From Theodoxus fluviatilis (lineage: Eukaryota; Mollusca; Gastropoda; Cycloneritida; Neritidae): 20,113 bases of DNA. Both the position numbers and the translations under genes were made by a program. The stretch spans positions 1 to 20,113 of the forward strand of contig JAWQFJ010014620.1 in the NCBI GenBank assembly GCA_034096865.1, in the 5' to 3' direction. Below, piece by piece: positions 8,004-19,000 of this stretch (the stretch's first letter is position 1; every line of letters begins with the position of its first letter). The notes below the pieces were generated by a model. That model saw nothing but the letters and a program-made list of their open reading frames with translations. It was not told where the DNA came from and made no database searches.

Positions 8004-8127
8004 TTACGAATAGGTCTGGTTCAAAGGTTACGAATAGGTCTGGTTCAAAGGTTACAAACAAGTCTGGTTAAATGGTCACGAAGAGGTCTGGTTCAAGGTT
8101 ACGAATAGGTATGGTTCAAAGGTTACA
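8004..8127. repeat. 24-bp tandem repeat, about five copies
   Basis: The unit is GGTTACGAATAGGTCTGGTT plus CAAA; ACGAA recurs at 8006 and 8030. The first two copies are nearly identical, later ones diverge (ACAAACAAG, ACGAAGAGG). Because 24 is divisible by three, frames read an eight-residue repeat such as RIGLVQRL, but there is no gene context. Confidence 0.9.
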
Positions 8128-8869
8128 CAGGCTCTTCTGGGAGACGTCTGTCCTTATTGCGACACAACTTCGACTTCTTCCATCTCGGAGCAATGCAAGG
8201 GCTCTCTGTCGATTTTCGAGGGTCAGAGTTCACGATCCCTAATTGTAACAACAGATTGCCTGCTCTAACACTTTCTCCTCCTGCCTGTGAAGGCATGATG
8301 TTCGCATCCATGGAGTAAAAAAACAAACACGTGCATCATGGAAATTATGTACCTAATTTTGTAGTTGAGGTCAAGAAAACCATGCTATAAGGGCATCCTA
8401 ACGAGGGAACTGATGGTGTTTCTGATTGGAACATAAGGTTTTATGCTTTTTCTGTTATTTGGACAACTGCAAGGCTACGCCATGAAATGGACGCTGTTCC
8501 GGGAGGTAATGATGGGGCATGCTTTCGTCTGACAGATAAAAGACTTGACTGAGTTTGAACTTTTCCCCAGTAACCATGAAAGCGAAATGGCGAAGCAGGA
8601 AAAAACAAACAACGCCCTTCGGAACAAAGTTGCCGCCTGTTCCTTCCCGAGCCTCCATTCACCAGACTTGCAGATGGACGGAAGCAGGATTAATATTTCA
8701 ATGAAGGACTCCAGTTCTGCCCCTGGGATGCCGCTACACGCTGCCAATACTTCTGTGACATTCTCTGATACACAGGATCTGCTCGTAATGGCGTCCTTCG
8801 GTGTCCTGATTGCCTTGTGGCGGGGCTTGTTGATTTGGCCTTCACATTTCACACAGCACATCCACGTTC
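8128..8869. other. Unassigned unique sequence
   Basis: Ordinary base composition. A plus-strand frame opens at 8545 and a 128-codon frame lies opposite on the minus strand; neither shows a recognisable domain, and the plus frame owes its length to the CA repeat downstream. Confidence 0.35.
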
Positions 8870-9024
8870 CTAATTACTCTCCTTCCGCCATCCTCCACTA
8901 TCCGTCCCCACCACTTCACCCCCCACCCTCAGTCAGTCTCCCACTCTTCACCCCCATCCACCTCCATTTTCCTCTGGATACCAGTCCCCTTCTCACTCCA
9001 CCTATCCCCGCTTACTCACTCAAA
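8870..9024. repeat. C/T-rich low-complexity flank
   Basis: Pyrimidine-rich sequence with CCACTCACC-like strings leading into the dinucleotide repeat. No function seen. Confidence 0.6.
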
Positions 9025-9433
<409 letters not shown>

Positions 9434-9542
9434 ACATTCCTAGTTACCATTCACATTTCCATCCCGCCTCATTGACCTCCACTCATTCATCTAATTTCCA
9501 CCCATCCCTTCACCACCACCATAGCCTTCTCAGTTATCCCTA

Positions 9543-10366
9543 GTGTATCCCCACTCTCTTCTTTCTACCAGCGAACACTGTATCTCTGACGTGAAACGGT
9601 GGATGACCCTGAACAAGCTTCAACTCAATGACTCAAAAACTGAAGCACTCCTGGTGGTCGGCGGAGGCGAATCGGATCAGGTCCTCAAACTAACCATTGG
9701 TCACAGTGACATCGTCTTCTCTCAGTCTGTTAGAAATTTAGGCGTCATGTTTGACGATGATCTTTCAATGAGAGCTCATGTCAACAAAGACTGTCAGTTA
9801 GCATATTATGAGCTAAGGAAAATTAGTACCATTCGTCATTATCTTTCTCAGCAGGCCACCAAAACGCTCATCACATCACTTGTTCTGTCTCGTCTCGACT
9901 ATGGAAACTCTCTTCTCGCTGGCATCCCTGACACTCTGCTTAACAAACTCCAGAAAGTTTAGAATTGTGCTGCTAGGCTAGTTTTTCGATGTCCCAAGCG
10001 TACCCATGCCTCTTCACTCTCACATACACTTCACTGGCTCCCCATCTCTCAGAGGATAGATTATAAACTCGCTACTTTGTGCTTCAAGGCCATCAACAAC
10101 ACCGCACCACACGCTCTTACAGAAATTCTTACAGTCTACACGCCCTCCAGATCTCTACGCTCAGCTGCTGACTCTAGAATGTTTAAGGTCCCCCGCCGTA
10201 ACAAGAAAACTCAAGGACAGCGTGCCTTCTCCTATATTGGACCTGTAACCTGGAATAGTCTCCCTCTCTCAGTCCGTCATTCTGACACTCTGCCCCAGTT
10301 CAAAAGTGCCCAAAAGACCCACCTCTTCCGATACGCCTTTCCCGCTGAGCTGCTTCGCCTTACTTG
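9543..10366 (+). pseudogene. L2/CR1-like LINE reverse transcriptase, C-terminal part, one nonsense codon
   Basis: One frame runs for about 275 codons from just after the catalytic YxDD region to the natural stop near 10366. Landmarks in order are DVKRWMTLNKLQLNDSKTE (the W-M-x-x-N-K-L...N-x-x-K-T-E block), VRNLGVMFDDDLSM, SRLDYGNSLLAG, NCAARLVF, LHWLPISQRIDYK, YTPSRSLRSA and VTWNSLPLSVR. A TAG at 9960-9962, in the conserved VQNCAARL block where Gln is expected (CAG to TAG), splits it; no frameshift is seen. Endonuclease and catalytic palm are missing, so the copy is dead. The frame opens without ATG next to low-complexity DNA, as expected for 5' truncation. Confidence 0.92.
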
Positions 10367-10558
10367 ACCTTGCCTGCAAGTGCTGTGTATATTGTATAGT
10401 TTGTTCCATTGGATTTTAGTTTTTGTTTTTTGTTTATGTGTGTAGTGTGTGAGTTTTTGTAGGAACGTGGTGTTGAGCGGTTGTATGAGTGTTGATTCTT
10501 TGGATTGTAAACGCCATGAACTTGCCTGTCAAGGGAAGGTATGTGCGTAAATAAACTA
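10367..10558 (+). other. 3' UTR and tail of the L2/CR1-like LINE
   Basis: GT-rich untranslated sequence after the stop, ending in GTAAACGCCATGAACTTGCC, then AAGGGAAGGTATGTGCG and AAATAAACTAT, and passing directly into (ATT)n. This GTAAA-CGC...GCG-TAAATAA end is the conserved LINE tail recognised during target-primed insertion in the L2 group; the ATT repeat takes the place of poly-A. Confidence 0.75.
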
Positions 10559-10742
<184 letters not shown>

Positions 10743-11300
10743 ACCTCTACCCCCACCTCATCTCACCCACGTCCACCTACGCATCCCCTACTCTCACCCC
10801 CATCCACTACCCTCCACCCCTATCACTGCCCTCCGCCTTCATTACTACCCTCTACCTCTATCCACTACCCTCCACTCACCCACTTCCACCTCTCCATGTT
10901 CGCTAACCCTCATCCTTCAACCACCCACCCCATCAAAACCTACCTATTCACTTCCTATCCTCCACCCCCACCCCATCTCATCCACCTCCCCTACTCATCC
11001 ATTACCCACCACCCTTTACTCCAAATTTTACACCTACCAAATCATCCCCTATCCCCCCCCCTCACCCAACCTCACCCCTCCCTTGTAATCAACCCCTTCC
11101 CTCCCTCCACCGACCCAGTCACCTCAGCCGCATCTACCCGATCATCCACCACCACCCACCTACACCCATCCCACTACATCTCCCCTTCAACCCCCCACTC
11201 CCAATCCACCCCACACTCTCTTAGATCTCACATCCCCACTCCACCACAATGTCCTCTTAAATCCCCCCCCCCCTTTGAAACCCCCCACCCCACCCCATCT
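10743..11300. repeat. C/A/T-rich low-complexity tract nearly lacking G
   Basis: About 560 bases with strong strand asymmetry made of CCACCC, CATCC and CTACCC words, without a fixed repeat length that I can see. It resembles the 26-bp array at 656-1550 in composition. Long frames here are artefacts. Confidence 0.8.
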
Positions 11301-11540
11301 TCCCGCGTCTTCTTCCGAGGCTGCCAGGCCATGATGAGTCCTGGGGACAAGTATTGATTTTGCAAGCAGGCAGCTACTGTCTCCACTTTATTTGTCCGCG
11401 GACTTCTGATGACAAGTCACCACCACCTAGGGGAGTCTCTCAGCCTCTCCTGTCGAGCAAGCTGTTTCCCCGCCGCCCCCTGGATTTGTGGAGGGTCCTC
11501 CTTGCTTCGCCATGCAGCAAGATGGCGCCATATTGATTCC
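11301..11540. other. Unassigned sequence before the satellite
   Basis: Ordinary composition; contains GCAAGATGGCGCCATATTG at about 11517-11535, which includes an AAGATGGC core like a YY1 site. No gene seen. Confidence 0.35.
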
Positions 11541-12358
11541 TGCTCTGCATTGCTGTAGATGGGTGTCTTGAGCACTTTTCAGCAAAGTACAGCTTCCTGA
11601 TGTTTTGTGGATCGCAAGATGTAAAGCCACGTTCACACTGGCCGTGCTTTGCATTACTGTACATATAGATGGTTGTCTTGAGAACTTCCCCGTAGAGTCA
11701 GACTGATGATACGCAATAGGGTACTGATGTAAAGCCACGTTCACACTGGCCGTGCTTTGCATTACTGTACATATAGATGGTTGTCTTGAGAACTTCCCCG
11801 TAGAGTCAGACTGATGGTACTCAATAGGGTACTAGATGTAAAGCCACGTTCACATTGATTCGTGCTTTGCGTTACTGTACATATAGATGGTTGTCTTGAG
11901 AACTTCCTAGTAGAGTCATGGTACTCAATAGGGTACTAGATATAAAGCCACGTTCACACTGGTTCGTGCTTTGCATTGCAGCAGATGAGTGTCTTGAGCA
12001 CTTCCCAGTAGAGCACAGACTCGTGATACTCAATAGGTCCCTAGAGGTGAAGTCACGTCCTCATTGATTTGTGCTATGCATTGCTGTGGAGGGATGTCTT
12101 GAGTGCTTTTCAGCAGAGAACAGACTTATAATGTTTTGTGGGTTACAAGACGCAAAGCCACATTTACATTGATTTGTGATATGCATTGCTGTGGATGGGT
12201 GTCTTGAGCACTTCCCAGTAGAGCACAGACTCGCGATACTCAATGGGTCACTAGATGTAAAGTCACGTTCACATTGATTCGTGCTTTGCATTGCAGCAGA
12301 TATATATTTTGAGTGCTTTTCAGGAAAGTACAGACTCGTGGTACCCCACTACTACATG
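11541..12358. repeat. ~105-bp satellite array, about 7.5 copies
   Basis: Unit starts are near 11618, 11725, 11834, 11938, 12043, 12147 and 12253, with a partial unit from 11541. Each unit has GATGTAAAGCCACGTTCACA, CGTGCTTTGCATT, GTGTCTTGAG-ACTT and ACTCAATAGGGTACT blocks. Unit length varies from about 103 to 109. Two central copies (11618, 11725) are almost identical, while outer copies are more diverged and fall into two subtypes (GATGGTTGTCTTGAGAACTTCC versus GTGTCTTGAGCACTTCCCAG type). This gradient fits homogenisation from the centre by unequal exchange. Minus-strand frames with a recurring MQSTASVN are repeat translations only. Confidence 0.92.
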
Positions 12359-12477
12359 GCGTTTTGTCGTACTTTGTCACTTCGTGTCGTCACATTCACA
12401 TCGCATAGCTCTTGATGGAAACCTTTTGGCTTGATCGAAGAACAGAATTATGGTCATCTGACGGTCATTATCTTTCC
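12359..12477. other. Unassigned short spacer
   Basis: Sits between the satellite and the CT microsatellite. No feature recognised. Confidence 0.4.
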
Positions 12478-12502
12478 TCGTCTCTGTCTCTGTCTCTGTC
12501 TT

Positions 12503-12561
<59 letters not shown>

Positions 12562-12606
12562 GTCTCTCTGTCTCTCTGTCTCTCTCTGTCTCTCTCGCGC
12601 TCTCTC

Positions 12607-12652
<46 letters not shown>

Positions 12653-12740
12653 TCTGTCTCTGTCTCTGTGTCTCTGTCAGTCTGTCTGTCCGTCCGTCCG
12701 ACCATCCGTCCGTCTGCCTGTCTGTGTGCGCGCGCGTGTG
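12478..12740. repeat. (CT)n with GTCTCT variants
   Basis: A pure (CT)n core at about 12503-12552 grades into CTGTCTCT units, then TCTGTCTGTCCGTCCG. Open frames on both strands over this tract are artefacts. Confidence 0.95.
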
Positions 12741-12760
12741 CGAGTGTGTGTGTTGTGTGA

Positions 12761-13038
<278 letters not shown>

Positions 13039-14157
13039 TACTGCACAAACCTATTAATGCTGATCACAACTTGAGTGCGTTCCACGGAAGTTGGAAGATT
13101 AATTACAGTTGTTGCTTCAATTCACATGGTAGCCTACCAAGTTCAAATCACATAGCCTCGCACTGGGTACAGATGGAGACGCACAGCACACACACGCACC
13201 TGGGTCATGCCAGAGTGACCCTCTTCTTGACCCAACACGGAGGCACTGAAGTCTACAGCGTGTGGTGTGCAGCCAGACTCGCATTATCAGAAAATCTTGA
13301 CCACAGAATTAAAAGGACAAATGTCACTTGAAACACTTGTAATTTTTTCTGCAGATGTTTGTCTGCTGTTTTTGATTATGAAAGGAAAAGATCGAAGGTC
13401 CATATGTCGACATCTTGCTTGCTAAGCTGAAAACATGTTGCTATTATTTATTGCTCTCCGGGAGTGGTTTCTCTCTCAAAACAACAGAAATATGAGATGC
13501 GTTGGTGTATCTCATTGATAGAACTCGTAGTTGGGTTTTTTCTTGAGTTTGTATAAATCATTTATTCCGTCTCGCCACAGATACATGTCCAATGTTTTCC
13601 ACGGAAACCAGAGTTATAACTCACGACGCCAAATTGAAATCTTTTGAAATTCATATGGCATCACTCATCACGTCTTTCTCTTTAAACAAAGTTCTCGTTT
13701 GCACATCAGATGGATATTTCTTTTTCTTTTAAACCTCACTAAAAAGACTGCGAGAGATATATCCTGTCAGATTTTTTTTCAAACAAAAAAAGACTTGTCA
13801 TATTCCAGATTAGATGACGTGGGTCATTCGATCAAAAAGCAGTATGTATATTCCTGTCGATCAGCTGAACTCTACGTGACGACAGTATGACAGTTTGTAT
13901 GCAAGAGAGGACCTACGATATCACGTGGGATACGTCCTTTATTGTCATCATTTTTATAAAAAGCGGTTTAACTTCCTTTCACTTATACGAATGACCTACC
14001 AATATAAAGAGAGCTTATCTGCACAAAGTGCCCGGATTAAAGGCGTTGGCTAATCTTCGTTGCCCCCTTTTCAGTAAGTGGACGTGCATTCCGCCACCAA
14101 AATCCAAGAGCTGAGCTTGACTGTTCAAAGGCAACGAGATTTTCTTCTTATGTTGAA
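13039..14157. other. Unassigned unique sequence
   Basis: About 1.1 kb of ordinary-looking intergenic or intronic DNA. An 86-codon plus frame at 13071-13331 has no recognisable domain. I see no LINE motif, tRNA or inverted repeat. Confidence 0.4.
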
Positions 14158-14537
<380 letters not shown>

Positions 14538-15658
14538 TCCCATCGGTACGCTGTTGCAGTTTCCACCACACCAGTGAGTCCAGTTTTAAGTTTTTCAGCA
14601 CGATGACGAGTTATTTGTGTTTGGCTGTCTTTCCCGCACCCCTCTCCTCGGGCGAGTCCACTAGTATGACCCGTCACTGCAAGCCTTTGCGAAGCGTTCG
14701 GTTATTGTTTTCAGTCCTCCATATTCGACGACGACAACACCAGCAAAGCTGTCGTTGGATATCGTTCAGAGATTGCCGAGCATTTTTCGCTTCATTGATT
14801 TTTCGGCTCACGACGAGTATATCGATTTCGCGAACGCACAGATCTTCTGAGTCATAGCCTCTACCAAGTGAAATCGTGTGCACCCTTTCTACAAGTCAGA
14901 AAACGCCGCATTTTGTTGAGGATTCCAGCGGGTTTCTGTACAAGGCAAAAGCTTTTACAAGTAAAGCAGGTGATATATGTATGTACCTGCAGTTCATGAC
15001 AACACGTGTTCCTTGCCTTGAAACACCAATGAGATGTTTTTCCTATAATTATGACGATGAAGTTACTGACTTGATTGCAAGTCTGTAGTTTGCATTTCTG
15101 TTGTGTGGTTTGCCGCTCAAAATGTACGTGACCAGGTACATGAAATTGGAGTGAAAGTTAGATCTTGCACAATGCTTTCCTGGCGCAGAGAAAAATATAT
15201 ACAGGTTTAAAAGTGATCATGTGTCACTGTGCAAGATAAATCAGTATATAGCCTCCAGTAAAATGTTCGAGCCAACTCCCAACTAAGTTGTCGGGGAGAT
15301 GAATCATGTTTTGATTTCTGCAGCTTTACAAAAAAGCAGCAACAAAAAATTCATCGCATCATGCATGCCGTGTACTTTGGTCTTTGTATCAAAACTGAAT
15401 AATTTGGTGATTTACAATCTGGTTCAGTCAGTTTTTCTTACTTAAGCCTTGTTTTCTTGTGCACTTTCGCGTATATTATGCAGTTTTGAATCGCTGTGCT
15501 CGAAGCCCCATTCTCACATCGAGTACGAAAATCAGGGGTGGAGGCACAGCGCATTGAAGCTGGAAGCCTGTACGAGTAGCAAAGACTTACCACTCACTGG
15601 GTTATTTTTTTCTCCCTTCCCCAACATCCGTCTCTTTGTCTTCCTCCTTCCCCTTTTA
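14538..15658. other. Unassigned sequence with short frames
   Basis: A CpG-richer part around 14600-14870 has open frames on both strands. The minus frame (14674-14883) has REIDILVVSRKINEAK and CWCCRRRIWRTENN, which looks protein-like but matches nothing I know. The rest is AT-rich. From about 15600 a long pyrimidine tract leads to the possible acceptor at 15659. Confidence 0.35.
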
Positions 15659-15659
15659 G

Positions 15660-15921
15660 CTATCCCCTTTCTTCGACCCAGTCTTCTGTGGGCCTGCCAC
15701 GAACCCACACTGGGAATGCCCATTTCCTCCACTGTTCCTCCGCTCGCTCAGCGTTCTTGCAGCTCCTGAAAAGCGCGCACTGCAGTCTGGAGATCTTCCC
15801 GTCTCCTGAAGTCTTGAGGAATGGAAGCTCACTCTGGGATGAACACAGTCTGCTTGGCCGTGACTGCTCTACTTGTTACCATCTTGTCCGCTCTGATCTG
15901 GAACTTTCAATCAGAAAACTG
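15660..15921 (+). CDS. Possible exon encoding a type II signal anchor (hypothetical, partial; coding from 15821)
   Basis: A strong pyrimidine tract ending CTTCCCCTTTTAG at 15659 is a good splice-acceptor candidate. Coding would begin at ATG 15821 (context TGAGGAATGG, G at -3 and G at +4), preceded in frame by TGA at 15815, so this Met is the natural start. The peptide has a short N-terminus, MEAHSGMN, then a 19-residue hydrophobic segment TVCLAVTALLVTILSALIW and NFQSENW before a donor-like GTACGT at 15922. A short cytosolic tail plus one membrane span near residue 9-27 is the plan of type II Golgi enzymes such as glycosyl- and sulfotransferases, but no catalytic exon is in the window and the product is unknown. 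Without splicing the frame stops at about 15950. Confidence 0.35.
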
Positions 15922-16215
15922 GTACGTGATAACCGGATTAAGAAAAATTAGCGTTTAAAAATGCCTCCGAATGTTCGTTTTTTTGGGGTCCGAGTTTTAC
16001 AAGGATTAATGTCACTTGCGAATATGCATAAAGAAACCAGATAACAGTGTCAAACGTGACAAAAGGAGATTTTGTCAACGACTTTTTTTTTCAAAGAGGA
16101 ATTTCTCAGAAAACAGCATTCTTACTGCACGTATACTTTTTTCTGTAAAGCTACAGACTTTGCATGATTTTGCCTCCTTACAACTAAGCTGGATTTTTGT
16201 GTGGGGAGGAAACAC
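15922..16215. other. Unassigned sequence, possible intron
   Basis: AT-rich sequence after the possible donor; consistent with intron but without independent support. Confidence 0.3.
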
Positions 16216-16216
16216 A

Positions 16217-16221
<5 letters not shown>

Positions 16222-16277
<56 letters not shown>
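16222..16277. repeat. (CT)n microsatellite, 28 units
   Basis: Pure CT dinucleotide run. Confidence 0.98.
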
Positions 16278-16282
<5 letters not shown>

Positions 16283-16304
16283 TCAAGAGTACTTAGTCTG
16301 GTTT

Positions 16305-16425
16305 GTCACACACGATCACGCAATTAAACGGCAATCTCGTAACGGCACTGTTTTTCACTGCCGGGCAAAATTTGACAATTAGCCAATCAGAGGATTCGTA
16401 CCATATGTGTCATGTCACTACAAAG
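16305..16425. repeat. Dispersed repeat, copy 1 (AGCCAATC family)
   Basis: Shares with 16905-17025 the blocks GATCACGCAA/GGTCACACGCAA, CACTGCCGGGCAAA/CATTGGTGGGCAAA, AGCCAATC, CATA-GTG and GTCAC in the same order. The match is roughly two thirds or more by eye. It includes a CCAAT core. Confidence 0.6.
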
Positions 16426-16483
16426 CCAGTCTTATCTAGAATTGTCCTGTGTGTGCGCCAAATCACCTTGTGTGAACTAGGAC

Positions 16484-16651
16484 TGGGGGGCGTTGCTTAG
16501 TCTACCTAGCTGGCAAATACTAGGCCGGTGTCAGCATGTGTCAAACATTTGACTGCCTCTACGTCTGCTTTCATCATGCTACACAAGTTGACACCGGCCT
16601 ATTCCTCGCAAGATCTTGCAAGGTTCCTAGCGTAGGCAACGCGCCCCTGGA
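16484..16651. mobile_element. Palindromic MITE-like element, copy A
   Basis: The core at 16521-16601 has 21-bp terminal inverted repeats, TAGGCCGGTGTCAGCATGTG on the left against ACAAGTTGACACCGGCCTA on the right, with two mismatches. An outer, weaker inverted pair, GGGGCGTTGC near 16488 and GCAACGCGCCCC near 16637, encloses it. The 126-base stretch 16498-16623 matches the reverse complement of 19954-20079. Too short to code; a non-autonomous DNA transposon remnant is the simplest reading. Confidence 0.75.
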
Positions 16652-16904
16652 TGCTAGCTTGCTGGCCTATCACAGCTGTGACCGCGCACAAGAAAACCAG
16701 ACTTGAGTGTAAAAAAAGACGAGATCAGATTTTTCAACCACGAAATTGTTTCACTTTTTAACTGTTATTTTCCAGAGGGAAGAACGCTTCTTTTAATGAA
16801 TATTCTACTGATGTGTTAAGCTACAGAAAAAACCAAGGTTTAGCTCCCTGTCAACCTACTTGGGCGTTTGCTCAAAAACTCTTCCAGCGACTTCAGTCTG
16901 AGGG
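16652..16904. other. Unassigned spacer
   Basis: No feature recognised between the MITE copy and the second AGCCAATC repeat. Confidence 0.35.
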
Positions 16905-17025
16905 TCTTGCACGGTCACACGCAACATCAATCAATACCGTAGCGTCACCGCCTTTCATTGGTGGGCAAAGTGGCCGATCAGCCAATCGGAAGCCTCGTAG
17001 CATACGTGCTTCGTCACACCTCCCA
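16905..17025. repeat. Dispersed repeat, copy 2 (AGCCAATC family)
   Basis: Direct-orientation partner of 16305-16425, offset by about 600 bases. It carries CAGCCAATCGGAAG at 16979-16992 and GTCACACCTCCCAG shortly after. Confidence 0.6.
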
Positions 17026-17382
17026 GATGTGGAACAGTCTTTCGGGGTCAGATCCACTGTGTGGTGCAGGCGCCTCTAAAACCTGGTGGTGGCAGCGGAT
17101 CTCTCCAGACAGTAGTTTTTTTTCTATGGGTCTCCGCCTGCGATTCCCCAAGGCAGAGAGGGAGAACAAAGCGTGAACTTTGAGTTCTGGCTGACCTTTT
17201 GGTGTAGAGCGAAATGGAGATGTCCTTTCCCCCAGCCTCCTCTGAGCGACGCCATGCGATGGAGTGGTGTTCGCGAAGGACACACACATCCGGGGTCTTT
17301 GTGGATCCTGTCCAAATTTTTTAAGTGGCGTCAGAGACCGTAGTGACGGGATCGCGGGGTAAAGTGACAGCTGCGTCATTAG

Positions 17383-17790
17383 TGACGTCAAGACGGTATC
17401 ACGTTCTGTTCAGTGAAACTGTTTCACAGTGAGAGATTCTTTAGTTTTAAGCGCAATCGAATAACAGAGAAACATACAGGAGGACTCCAGATATCATCAC
17501 AAGTCTACCACTCACAATCACCACCTCAGTAACCATAACAACACCACTTACATCATTATTGTCGGTAACAGCATCTTACAAGTCTACCTCTTAAATACAT
17601 TCCACCCCACAGGGCTTGTATCGACGATCACACACGTGTGTTTTATTCAGACGACACGGAGATGGGTGAAATTGCCAATGCGGATCTGCACCTTTCTCAT
17701 CTCGCCGGGTACCCAGGTGACGTCAGGAATTCAAAAACAGCTGCCATCAGGTGCTTGAAGTGACGTTGGTGATATGTTGAAATGACGTCA
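17383..17790. promoter_or_regulatory. Cluster of three CRE palindromes (TGACGTCA)
   Basis: Perfect TGACGTCA sites are at 17383-17390, 17718-17725 and 17783-17790. This 8-mer is the CREB/ATF consensus. Chance predicts well under one per 20 kb at even base use. The last two share following bases (CAGGAA / CAGAAA), so they may be copies of a small repeat instead of independent sites. Confidence 0.35.
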
Positions 17791-17823
17791 GAAAAGTGTT
17801 GCGGGTCTTTTCATGTGGGGATG

Positions 17824-17840
17824 TTAAGGTCAAGGTCAAG
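17824..17840 (+). promoter_or_regulatory. Double AGGTCA half-site (nuclear-receptor-like)
   Basis: TTAAGGTCAAGGTCAAG contains TCAAGGTCA (17830-17838), the extended half-site bound by NR5A/ERR-type receptors, preceded by a second AAGGTCA. It lies 34 bases after the third CRE. Sequence match only. Confidence 0.25.
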
Positions 17841-18025
17841 CACGTATTGTGCTCTAGTCCAGACGTACATGCACTTCATCCAATGTCGTCAGAGATTCAG
17901 GAGCGATATTTGTGTAAACTTGTGATGATGCAAGAGATATGGCGCTGATGATGTCAAGTCAGTATGTATCCTCTAATGAGACAATTTAGAAGTGATTTTT
18001 TTCCTTTTTGCCATTCTTGTGATGA

Positions 18026-18031
18026 AATAAA
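18026..18031 (+). promoter_or_regulatory. AATAAA hexamer followed by A-rich sequence
   Basis: GATGAAATAAAAG is followed within 20-50 bases by an A-rich stretch. It could be a polyadenylation signal of an unseen transcript or retroposed sequence; no coding frame precedes it. Confidence 0.2.
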
Positions 18032-18594
<563 letters not shown>

Positions 18595-18650
18595 AACTGA
18601 AAGAGAAAAAGAGAGAGATAATGAGGGAGAAAGAGAGAGGAAGAGAGAGA

Positions 18651-18735
18651 TTGATTGATTGATTAAACTTTATATTTCAAGGGAAATACATGAATTAGGC
18701 ATAACTGCCTATCTTACATCCAGCCCTTGTTAAAA
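18651..18735 (-). mobile_element. Solo LINE 3' tail ending in (AATC)n
   Basis: Read on the minus strand, AAGGGCTGGATGTAAGATAG, AGGCAGTTATGCCTAATTCA, a CCCTTGAAATATAAAGTTT stretch and then (AATC)4 have the shape of a LINE 3' end: a GC-containing end, TATAAAG, and a short tetranucleotide tail. No coding sequence adjoins. AGGCAGTTATGCCT in the middle is a 5-bp-stem hairpin. Confidence 0.5.
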
Positions 18736-18803
18736 CAAGAAAACAAACAAACAAATCCAATCCCATCTCCCACCCCTACCCACCCACTCACCCTCTATCT
18801 CAC

Positions 18804-18832
18804 AGAGAGAGAGAGAGAGAGAGAGGAAGAGA

Positions 18833-18870
<38 letters not shown>

Positions 18871-18876
18871 GAGAAG
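18804..18876. repeat. (GA)n microsatellite
   Basis: GA repeats with GAAGA interruptions; opposite strand reads poly Ser/Leu and is not coding. Confidence 0.96.
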
Positions 18877-19000
18877 CAACACATTTTGGTTATCTTCTGA
18901 GAAGTACAAACAAGCGTCCTTCCTCATACAAAACTCCACAACTGATTTCCCCCTGAATGACTTTGCGAAGGTATCGTGCCTTGTCCTCCCATTCAGTCCC

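Larger units (their letters stand above)
17026..18025. other. Unassigned sequence with clustered CRE palindromes
   Basis: No coding frame is convincing. It holds three TGACGTCA palindromes and a double AGGTCA-type half-site, listed separately, and ends at an AATAAA hexamer at 18026. Confidence 0.4.

Noticed and set aside
11427..12291. Minus-strand frames with a repeated MQSTASVNVALH-type string
   Set aside because: Translations of the ~105-bp satellite, whose unit length varies and does not keep a frame.
13071..13331. 86-codon plus-strand frame
   Set aside because: No recognisable motif and no splice or start context better than chance.
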